Assembly (NCBI GenBank): GCA_041486365.1
Contig: JBGPLH010000047.1
Span: 1-14,662 of the forward strand
Direction of reading: 5' to 3'
From: JBGPLH01 sp041486365 [NCBI: Thermodesulfobacteriota bacterium]
GTDB lineage: Bacteria; JAUYMQ01
Length of the DNA stretch: 14,662 nt
Positions 1 to 5,362 of this stretch are shown one piece after another. Under the pieces are notes generated by a model. That model was not told where the DNA came from. It saw nothing but the letters and a program-made list of their open reading frames with translations, and made no database searches. A program made the position numbers and the translations under genes. Each line of letters opens with the position of its first letter. Positions within the stretch are counted from its first letter, which is position 1.

Positions 1-1
1 C

Positions 2-892
2 CTCACGAATCCCTTCGGCGGGACCTGGGACCTCGGAGCGCTCTCGGTGCCGGCGTCGGTCCTGTGGATCGTCGGGATCACCAACGCCATGAATCTCATC
101 GACGGGCTCGACGGCCTGGCGGCGGGGATCGGCGCGATCGTCGCGGCGACCCTCTTCGCGGCAGCGCTGCCGGACGGCGCGAGCTTCGTCCCCGTGGCGG
201 CGCTGGCCCTCTCGGGCGCGGCCATCGGATTCCTGCGTTCGAACTTCCCCCCCGCGCGGATCTTCCTGGGCGACACGGGGAGCCTGCTCATCGGATTCGT
301 GATCGCGGTGCTCGGCATGCAGGGCTCGTTCAAGGGGACCACGGCGCTCGCCCTCGTCGTGCCGATCATCGCCCTCGGCATTCCGGTCGCCGATACGGCG
401 CTCGCGATCCTGCGGCGCGGCCGGCAGCGCCGGCACCTGTTCCAGGCCGATCGCGATCATTTGCACCACCGCCTCGTGCGCATCGGCCTCACGCAGCGCC
501 AGGCCGTGCTCGTTCTGTACTGGGTCTCGATCTTCCTGGCCGGGACCGCGATCATGCTCAAGAACCTCTCGCCGCAGAAGGGGTTCCTCCTCGTGGGGAT
601 GGCGCTCTCGGCGGGCGGGCTGTGGCTGCGGTCGCTCATCTTCGTCGAGCGGCGCTTCGATCGGCTCTACGGGGCGCTCGGGCGGCTCGCCCGCGAGGGG
701 CGCGCGCCCGACGAGGAGGTGATGGGCCTCGTGAACGGGTTCCACGTTCCGGAGGAGAAGGCCGGGGTGGTGGCGGCACCCGCGGACGAGGCCGGCGGCG
801 ACGCCCTTCCGGTGGCGGACCTGATGGGCCGCCCGGGAGCTGCGCGGAAGATCCTGGAGTCCCGGCTCGGGCGGAGGGTGGGAGCGCCATGA
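2..892 (+). CDS. WecA/MraY-type polyprenyl-phosphate sugar-1-phosphate transferase (5' truncated)
   Basis: This is the C-terminal 296 residues of an integral membrane enzyme that moves a sugar-1-phosphate from a UDP-sugar to polyprenyl phosphate, the first membrane step of O-antigen, teichoic-acid-like or exopolysaccharide synthesis. The frame is open to base 2 and the protein starts outside the window; an internal GTG at 47 is unlikely to be the real start because it falls within a membrane segment. Visible motifs, numbered from base 2, are NLIDGLDG at 31-38, FLGDTGS at 88-94 and the cytosolic DHLHHR motif with His155-His156-Arg157, all hallmarks of the family. At least five hydrophobic segments are present. 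After the last one a charged tail of about 80 residues remains, longer than in typical WecA. The stop overlaps the next start (ATGA, 889-892), indicating translational coupling. The sugar specificity cannot be read from the sequence. Confidence 0.93.
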   Translation, partial: LTNPFGGTWDLGALSVPASVLWIVGITNAMNLIDGLDGLAAGIGAIVAATLFAAALPDGASFVPVAALALSGAAIGFLRSNFPPARIFLGDTGSLLIGFVIAVLGMQGSFKGTTALALVVPIIALGIPVADTALAILRRGRQRRHLFQADRDHLHHRLVRIGLTQRQAVLVLYWVSIFLAGTAIMLKNLSPQKGFLLVGMALSAGGLWLRSLIFVERRFDRLYGALGRLAREGRAPDEEVMGLVNGFHVPEEKAGVVAAPADEAGGDALPVADLMGRPGAARKILESRLGRRVGAP

Positions 893-2166
893 GGCCCGTC
901 GATCCGACGCGCGATCTGCTCGCCGCCTGGCTTCGCGCGGCGTTTCTGTCGGAGTGTCCCGAGGCCCTTCGCGAGGGACTTTCGCGAGTTGCGTCATCTG
1001 CGGATTCGCAGGGAGCGGACCCCGAGACCCTCTTCGAGCGGGCCCACGCCCAGGGGATCGCGCCGCTGCTTCACGCGAGCCTCGAGCGCTGGGGGCTTCC
1101 GGCGGGGCAGGGCCCCTTCGCGCCCTTCGCGCAGGCCTGGGCCGCGACGCTGCGGCAGAACCTCCTCCACCTGGAGGAGATCGGACGCGTGACGACGCGC
1201 TTCGCGGAGGAGGGGATGGAGACGATCCTCCTCAAGGGCTCGGCGCTGCTCCTTTCCCTCTACGAGCACCCGGCGCTCCGCCCGATGGGCGACGTCGATC
1301 TCCTCGTGCGGGAGGCCGACACGCCCCGGGCCATGGCCGCCGCCGAATCGCTCGGCTACACGCAACTGCGCGAGGGCCGGCGCGCGGAGCTGCTCGCGAC
1401 GAATCACGAGATCGAGATGGCCCGGACGCTCCCCGACGGGACGCGCCTGTACCTGGAGATCCACTGGCGGCTCGCGCCGCGGCAGGCGCTCTGGCGCGGG
1501 CCCGTGGAGGAGCCCCGGGGGATATGGCGCGATGCGCTCCCCTCGGGCGATCCGGCGATCCCGGCGCGCGTCCCCGCTCCCGAGGACGCCATCGTGCTCG
1601 CCGCGCTGCACCTGGGTCGGCACGTCTTCTCGCGGGCGCTGTGGCTCTGCGACGTGTCCCTCCTGGCGAGCAGCCCGGAGCTTCTCTGGGAGGACGTGAT
1701 CACCAAGGCGGGCGAGCGCGACGCGACCTTCGCGCTCTGGGCCACGCTGGAGGGCGCGCGGGCGCTGTGTGGCGCGGAGGTTCCCGGGGCGGTGCTCGCG
1801 ACGACGCGCCCCGGACGTGTCCGCTCGGCCGCCATCGGCGCCTGCCTCGACCGGGTGGGTCACTTCGGCGCCGGGGCCGCGCTGGCCGAGGAAAGTCTTC
1901 CGCCGATCCGGCGATATGGGTTGAAGGTGCTCCTTCACCGTGATACGTTCGCGGCGCTCGGAAGCGTGCTCGGGGTCCTGTTCCCGAGCGACGCGTGGCT
2001 CCGCGCCCGCTATGCTCCGGGCCGGGACGTCCCGACGGCGACGCTGCGCCTGGGGCACCTCGCCACCGCCTTCCGCCTGGCGCTCCGTTCCAGGACGCCC
2101 GCCTCCCCCCCGAGGAAGTCCGTTTCATGCGCGTCGGCCCGGCCCGCGGCCGGAGCCCGACTGTGA
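889..2166 (+). CDS. NTP_transf_5-family nucleotidyltransferase
   Basis: This 425-residue soluble protein looks like the uncharacterised nucleotidyltransferase family PF14907 (NTP_transf_5). Key features are an LLKGS motif at 114-118, the R-PMGDVDLLV block at 131-140 with the two putative metal-binding aspartates D135 and D137, NHE at 172-174 and LEIHWRL at 189-195. The ATG at 889 overlaps the preceding stop and has a purine-rich GGAGGG/GGGAG stretch just upstream; the same frame is open further upstream, but only as a shadow of the transferase gene. Family members recur next to PqqD-like proteins and HPr-kinase-like kinases. In the lasso-peptide locus of pseudomycoidin a nucleotidyltransferase of this general kind is reported to act on the kinase-phosphorylated peptide; that it acts on a peptide here is inference. 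The last 30 or so residues are low-complexity (Ala/Ser/Pro/Arg). Confidence 0.85.
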   Translation: MRPVDPTRDLLAAWLRAAFLSECPEALREGLSRVASSADSQGADPETLFERAHAQGIAPLLHASLERWGLPAGQGPFAPFAQAWAATLRQNLLHLEEIGRVTTRFAEEGMETILLKGSALLLSLYEHPALRPMGDVDLLVREADTPRAMAAAESLGYTQLREGRRAELLATNHEIEMARTLPDGTRLYLEIHWRLAPRQALWRGPVEEPRGIWRDALPSGDPAIPARVPAPEDAIVLAALHLGRHVFSRALWLCDVSLLASSPELLWEDVITKAGERDATFALWATLEGARALCGAEVPGAVLATTRPGRVRSAAIGACLDRVGHFGAGAALAEESLPPIRRYGLKVLLHRDTFAALGSVLGVLFPSDAWLRARYAPGRDVPTATLRLGHLATAFRLALRSRTPASPPRKSVSCASARPAAGARL

Positions 2167-2177
2167 CCGGAGGATTC

Positions 2178-2468
2178 ATGCCCGAAATCCGCGTGCAGCG
2201 GTACCGCCGGGATCCCGACATCGTCTGCCGTCGCGTGGCGGCGGAGGTGATCCTCGTGCCGATCCGCAAGAACGTGCGGGAGGTGGGGATTTACCGCTTG
2301 AACGAGCTGGCCGGGTTCGTGTGGGACCGGCTGGACGGCGCCCGGACGATCGACGACCTCGCACGGGAGATCGCGGAGGTCTATGCGATCGACGAGCCGA
2401 CGGCCCGACGCGACCTGGACACGCTCCTGGCGAAGCTCTCGCGGATGGGGGGCGTGCACGAGGCATGA
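2178..2468 (+). CDS. PqqD-like RiPP recognition protein
   Basis: This 96-residue protein matches the PqqD/RRE fold family, which binds leader peptides of ribosomally made, modified peptides and presents them to a partner enzyme, commonly a radical SAM protein. The diagnostic stretch is YRLNELAGFVW followed by DRLDGARTIDDLA (residues 39-62), then a helix ending in a basic LLAKLSRMGGV tail, and the length is the usual one. I chose ATG 2178 because a GGAGG (2169-2173) precedes it; longer in-frame starts (for example at 2127) would add a Pro/Arg-rich segment encoded by the tail of the upstream gene. It ends in an ATGA overlap with a possible early start of the radical SAM gene. PqqD-like proteins of HPr-kinase-associated (HPr-rel-A) systems are the other close relatives, and the neighbours here fit both pictures. 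Confidence 0.9.
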   Translation: MPEIRVQRYRRDPDIVCRRVAAEVILVPIRKNVREVGIYRLNELAGFVWDRLDGARTIDDLAREIAEVYAIDEPTARRDLDTLLAKLSRMGGVHEA

Positions 2469-2492
2469 GCGCCGGCGCGCCGCGCGCCGCGC

Positions 2493-2498
2493 AGGAGG
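2493..2498 (+). promoter_or_regulatory. Strong ribosome binding site setting the radical SAM start
   Basis: A perfect AGGAGG lies five bases ahead of ATG 2504. It favours this start over the in-frame ATG at 2465, which overlaps the pqqD-like stop, has no comparable site and would add only a 13-residue Ala/Arg-rich stretch. Confidence 0.7.
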
Positions 2499-2503
2499 GA
2501 AGC

Positions 2504-3649
2504 ATGTTGGACGTGACGATCGAGAGCCTTCGGAGCGGGGACATCGGGCGAGGATTCGCCGACGCGATCGCGCGTGAGCGGATCCCCGTCAGCGGGAGCA
2601 TCGAGCTCCTGCACCCCTGCAACCTGAAGTGCGTCCACTGCTACTGCCCGGAGGGGGAGCCGAACGCGCTGGCCTTCGAGGAGATTCGCCGGATCGTCGA
2701 CGAGGCCGCCGACGCGGGGCTGCTCTGGCTCCTCATCACGGGGGGCGAGCCGCTCTTCCACCCGCGGTTCCTCGACATCTACACCCACGTGAAATCGCGG
2801 GGCATCTTCGTGAACCTCTTCACGAACGGGACGATGATCACGGAGAAGATCGCGGACCACTTCGCCCAGTACCCCCCGTTCTCCATCGAGATCTCGCTGT
2901 ACGGCGCCACGGAGGAGACCTACGAGCGTGTGACCCGCGTGAAGGGGAGCTACCGGCGCTGCCTGCGCGGAATCGAGCGCATCGTGGCCCGGGGCCTTCC
3001 GCTGAAGCTCAAGACGCCCGTCATGACGATCAACCGCCCGGAGCTCGACGACATCGCCGCCATCGCCGAGCGCTACGGCCTGGCCTTCCGCTACGATCCG
3101 ATCATCACGGCGAAGATGAACGGCGATCGCTCGCCCCTGCGGTATCGCCTCTCGCCGGCGGAGGTCCTCGAGATCGATCTCACGCATTCGGACACGGCGC
3201 GGGCCTGGGAGGAGCGCTGCTCGACGCCCGACGAGATGCTCCCGCCGGACAACGTCTTTACCTGCGGCGCGGGGAAAACCTCCTTCCACATCGATCCCTA
3301 CGGCGGCCTGCACGGCTGCCTGATGACGCGGTCGATCGGGTTCTCGCTGCGGGAGATGCCGTTCCGGGAGGCCTTCGAGCGGATCCTGCCGGCGCTGGGC
3401 GGCGCGCGCCGCGAGGGCTCGCGCTGCAACGGGTGCGACACGCACGACACCTGCGGCCGCTGCCCCGGGTTCACCGAGTGGGAGACGGGCGATCACCACG
3501 CCCACGCCGACTACCTGTGCACGATCGGAACGCTGCGCAAGGAGATCTTCACCCCGCCGGCGGTCCTCGCCGGGGAGGGAACGATCCCCCTGGCGCTGGT
3601 GGGCGCGGAGGCGGCCTCCGGATGCTCCGGAGGCCATTGCGGCCATTGA
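2504..3649 (+). CDS. Radical SAM/SPASM peptide-modifying enzyme
   Basis: This 381-residue enzyme has the radical SAM cluster motif CNLKCVHC (Cys39, Cys43, Cys46), the SAM-binding GGEP at 80-83 and the usual barrel. A full set of SPASM cysteines follows: Cys254 and Cys272 in a C-X12-G-X4-C pattern, then Cys308, Cys311, Cys317 and Cys320 (CX2CX5CX2C), and Cys339. This should hold two auxiliary Fe-S clusters, as in enzymes that make thioether, C-C or similar crosslinks in RiPP precursors. The neighbours are a PqqD-like protein upstream and a 63-residue precursor-like gene downstream, the usual triad. The chemistry (sactipeptide/ranthipeptide thioether, cyclophane or other) cannot be assigned from sequence alone. 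The protein ends in an unusual Cys/His/Gly tail, GCSGGHCGH (373-381), beyond the SPASM domain. An in-frame start at 2465 is the alternative. Confidence 0.93.
   Translation: MLDVTIESLRSGDIGRGFADAIARERIPVSGSIELLHPCNLKCVHCYCPEGEPNALAFEEIRRIVDEAADAGLLWLLITGGEPLFHPRFLDIYTHVKSRGIFVNLFTNGTMITEKIADHFAQYPPFSIEISLYGATEETYERVTRVKGSYRRCLRGIERIVARGLPLKLKTPVMTINRPELDDIAAIAERYGLAFRYDPIITAKMNGDRSPLRYRLSPAEVLEIDLTHSDTARAWEERCSTPDEMLPPDNVFTCGAGKTSFHIDPYGGLHGCLMTRSIGFSLREMPFREAFERILPALGGARREGSRCNGCDTHDTCGRCPGFTEWETGDHHAHADYLCTIGTLRKEIFTPPAVLAGEGTIPLALVGAEAASGCSGGHCGH
3613..3635 (+). promoter_or_regulatory. Perfect 9-bp hairpin at the 3' end of the radical SAM gene
   Basis: The arms 3613-3621 (GGCCTCCGG) and 3627-3635 (CCGGAGGCC) are perfectly complementary around the loop ATGCT. 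The hairpin ends 12 bases before the stop codon. There is no T-tract, so it is not a classic terminator. It may stabilise or process the mRNA upstream of the precursor gene (inference). Confidence 0.5.
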
Positions 3650-3661
3650 GGACAAGCGTCT

Positions 3662-3690
3662 GATCGCCCGGCGGATCGCGCGCCGGGATC
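3662..3690 (+). promoter_or_regulatory. Hairpin in the gap upstream of the precursor gene
   Basis: CCCGGCG (3667-3673) pairs with CGCCGGG (3681-3687) around a 7-base loop, and GAT/ATC (3662-3664 with 3688-3690) extends the stem past a 2-base bulge. It sits in the 69-base gap between the radical SAM gene and the small precursor-like gene, 28 bases ahead of the ATG. No T-run follows. It could set the 5' end or the stability of a precursor-rich transcript (inference). Confidence 0.45.
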
Positions 3691-3707
3691 AACGCGGAAA
3701 ACCCCTG

Positions 3708-3712
3708 AGAGG
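3708..3712 (+). promoter_or_regulatory. Ribosome binding site of the precursor gene
   Basis: AGAGG followed by TGAGGC sits six bases ahead of ATG 3719, a good Shine-Dalgarno position. It supports translation of the small open frame. Confidence 0.6.
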
Positions 3713-3718
3713 TGAGGC

Positions 3719-3910
3719 ATGGACCAACGGGACAAGGGAGGGCGGCGGCCCTACACGGCGCCGGACGTCGTCCACTTAGCGCTCGACGTCATGGTGAGCG
3801 TGCCGAACAACTGCAAGCTCAGCACCGACAACACCAACGGTCTCGGGGCCCCCGGCCCCTGCACGCAGTCGAGCCAGCCCGGTGTCGCCTGCATGAACGT
3901 GGGATCCTGA
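3719..3910 (+). CDS. Putative RiPP precursor peptide (63 aa)
   Basis: I do not recognise a named family for this small protein. Its layout suggests a modified-peptide precursor. Residues 1-28 form a leader: a charged start (MDQRDKGGRR), then PYTAPDV with Tyr12 and Pro15 in the YxxPxV/L pattern that PqqD-like recognition domains bind in lasso and related leaders, then a hydrophobic stretch (HLALDVMVSV). Residues 29-63 form a polar candidate core rich in Asn, Ser, Thr, Gly and Pro, with three cysteines at 32, 48 and 58 (spacings 15 and 9) and a C-terminal Gly-Ser. It lies directly after the radical SAM gene, before the kinase and peptidase genes, and has a good ribosome binding site. It has no lysine- or arginine-rich DNA-binding look and no membrane segment. 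The expected role is substrate of the surrounding enzymes; this is inference from context. Confidence 0.75.
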   Translation: MDQRDKGGRRPYTAPDVVHLALDVMVSVPNNCKLSTDNTNGLGAPGPCTQSSQPGVACMNVGS

Positions 3911-3926
3911 TCGCGATCTGGCTTTC

Positions 3927-3945
3927 GGACCCGCGGCGACGCGTC
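3927..3945 (+). promoter_or_regulatory. Weak imperfect hairpin after the precursor gene
   Basis: GGAC/GTCC and GCG/CGC arms with a 2-base bulge and a GCGA loop lie in the 61-base gap between the precursor and kinase genes. It is short and has no T-tract; chance is a real possibility in DNA this GC-rich. Confidence 0.2.
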
Positions 3946-3971
3946 CTGCGCATTCCGGAAAGGCGAGGCTC

Positions 3972-4856
3972 ATGAACGTCGATCTGTCCGTCGGCGGCGT
4001 GCGGATCCGTATAGAGGACCCGACCCGCGAGTGGCGCTTCGCGCCGCTGGACCCCCATGCGGCCTTCGTCGTGAACGGCAGGGCAGAGCCGGACATCCGC
4101 ATGTCGATTCACAGGGGCGACTCCCTCCCCGCTCCGAAGGGCGATCCCGTTTACTCCACCGAGGGCGGCCTCTGGAACCTGCACCGGGAGGGCGGCGATC
4201 TCGTCTTCTCCCTGGGCGCGCCCGCCGAGGGCGGCGCGCTCCACCGGATCGCGCGGCTCGATCCCGCCATCACGCGCGGAGAGGTCCGGATCGCGCCCGC
4301 GGGGGAGCGCAACGGCTTCCATCCCTATCCGCTGCGCTATCCGCTCGACGAGCTGATTCTGATCAACCACCTGGCCCGCCGGCGCGGGACGATCCTGCAC
4401 GCCTGCGGCGTCGTCCTCGGAGGCGCTCCACCCCGCGGGTGGCTCTTCGTCGGGAAGTCCGGCGCGGGGAAGAGCACGCTCTCGCGCCTGTGGAGAGAAG
4501 CGGGCGGCGCGGAGGTCCTCTCCGACGATCGCGTGATCCTGCGCCCGGAGGGCGAGGGCTTCCGGCTCTACGGCACGCCCTGGCACGGTGACGAGCGCGT
4601 CTCCTCCGCGGTGACGGCGCCGCTGGATCGTATCTTCCTCCTCGCCCACGGCGCGGAGAACCGGATCACGCCGGCCGGGCCCGAGGAGGCGCTCGAGACG
4701 CTTCTCCTGAATTGCTTCGCCCCGTTCTACGATCGTGCGGGGATGGAGTGGACCGTGGACTTCCTGCAATTGCTCCTGCGGCGGGTGCCGGTGGCGCGCC
4801 TGGAGTTCGTGCCGGACGAATCGGCGATCCGCCATCTCCGGGAGGCGCGGCCCTGA
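3972..4856 (+). CDS. HPr kinase (HprK)-related kinase
   Basis: This 294-residue protein has the C-terminal P-loop architecture of HPr kinase/phosphorylase relatives. It shows a Walker A loop GKSGAGKST at 161-169, preceded by LHACG (142-146), the SDD motif at 184-186 followed by RVILR, and GTPWHGD (201-207), the conserved block after it. It lacks the normal HprK N-terminal domain; the first 120 residues are a divergent beta-rich region. Such proteins occur in HPr-rel systems with PqqD-like proteins and nucleotidyltransferases, and in lasso-peptide clusters (paeninodin type) where the kinase phosphorylates the peptide's C-terminal Ser. The adjacent small peptide ends in Ser63, so it is the obvious candidate substrate (inference). 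ATG 3972 is preceded by GGCGAGG. The stop overlaps the next gene. Sugar or protein kinase activity on other targets cannot be excluded. Confidence 0.87.
   Translation: MNVDLSVGGVRIRIEDPTREWRFAPLDPHAAFVVNGRAEPDIRMSIHRGDSLPAPKGDPVYSTEGGLWNLHREGGDLVFSLGAPAEGGALHRIARLDPAITRGEVRIAPAGERNGFHPYPLRYPLDELILINHLARRRGTILHACGVVLGGAPPRGWLFVGKSGAGKSTLSRLWREAGGAEVLSDDRVILRPEGEGFRLYGTPWHGDERVSSAVTAPLDRIFLLAHGAENRITPAGPEEALETLLLNCFAPFYDRAGMEWTVDFLQLLLRRVPVARLEFVPDESAIRHLREARP
4841..4845 (+). promoter_or_regulatory. Ribosome binding site supporting a CTG start
   Basis: GGAGG lies seven bases ahead of CTG 4853, inside the last codons of the kinase gene. No ATG, GTG or TTG occurs at this position in the peptidase frame, so the site argues for initiation at the CTG, which overlaps the kinase stop as CTGA. 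Confidence 0.5.
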
Positions 4857-5362
4857 ACACGCGATTTCCGACCTACCATGCCGCGCTCTGCGACGCGGTG
4901 GCCGCAGGGCTCGCGGCCGGGGCCGCCGTGCGCCTTCGCGCCCGGGGTGCCAGCATGCGCCCGCTCCTGCGTGACGGCGAGGAGCTGCGGATCGTCCCCG
5001 CGCCGTGGTGGGTTATCCGACCCGGCGACATCGTGCTCGTGAGCACGCCCGGCGGCGCCGCGCTTCACCGCGTGATCGCCCTGGACGCGCGGGCCGCGAC
5101 ACTCCGCACGAAGGGGGACGGCGAGCGGGAGCCCGATGGCGCGCTGCCCTTCGGCGCCGTCGTGGGGCGCGCCGACGCGGTGCTCCGGCGGGGCCGCTGG
5201 GTCGCGCTCGACACGCCCGCCCGTCGCCTTTTCGGGCGCGTCGTCTGCACCCTGCTCTCGCCCCGTGAGTTCCTGCGCGGGGCGGCCCGCAGGCTCCTGC
5301 GCTGGAAATCCCGCGTCCCGGGCCCGCGGTTTCGCGGACTCCTCGGGCGGGACCTTCGGTGA
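4853..5362 (+). CDS. S24/S26-type serine peptidase, soluble
   Basis: This protein of about 169 residues resembles the catalytic domain of S24/S26 peptidases (signal peptidase/LexA clan). Numbered from CTG 4853, it has GASMRPLLRDGE with the putative nucleophile Ser34, PGDIVLV (57-63), then LHRVIAL with His72 where bacterial signal peptidases have Lys, and TKGDGE with Asp89. A Ser-His(-Asp) arrangement is the type seen in archaeal/eukaryotic-like S26B enzymes. No clear membrane anchor precedes the Ser, so it is probably cytosolic. Standard start codons in this frame are poor: TTG 4712 lies deep in the kinase gene and GTG 4898 lacks a ribosome binding site; CTG 4853 has a well-placed GGAGG. The cassette needs a leader protease, and this is the only peptidase seen (inference). 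Its stop overlaps the next start (GTGA). Confidence 0.78.
   Translation: MNTRFPTYHAALCDAVAAGLAAGAAVRLRARGASMRPLLRDGEELRIVPAPWWVIRPGDIVLVSTPGGAALHRVIALDARAATLRTKGDGEREPDGALPFGAVVGRADAVLRRGRWVALDTPARRLFGRVVCTLLSPREFLRGAARRLLRWKSRVPGPRFRGLLGRDLR

Noticed and set aside
64-888. Upstream extension of the nucleotidyltransferase frame to give a 700-residue protein
   Set aside because: This part overlaps the membrane transferase gene in another frame and is Arg/Gly/Pro-rich shadow sequence; the protein family begins near ATG 889.
2178-3649. PQQ biosynthesis (PqqD and PqqE)
   Set aside because: A PqqD-like protein next to a SPASM enzyme resembles PqqD-PqqE, but the small peptide lacks the Glu-x-x-x-Tyr pattern of PqqA and no PqqB or PqqC is present.
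2381-3655. Open minus-strand frame of 424 codons over the radical SAM gene
   Set aside because: The + strand frame has complete radical SAM and SPASM motifs; the minus frame shows none and is a shadow.
3819-4835. Open minus-strand frame of 338 codons over the kinase gene and part of the precursor gene
   Set aside because: The kinase has a full Walker A and SDD motif on the + strand; the minus frame is Arg/Ala/Pro-rich with no motif.
889-5362. Classic lasso-peptide cluster
   Set aside because: The PqqD-like protein, kinase, nucleotidyltransferase and YxxP leader fit, but no asparagine-synthetase-like cyclase or transglutaminase-like peptidase is in the window and the precursor core has no obvious ring acceptor layout. 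Such genes could lie upstream, so this is set aside, not excluded.
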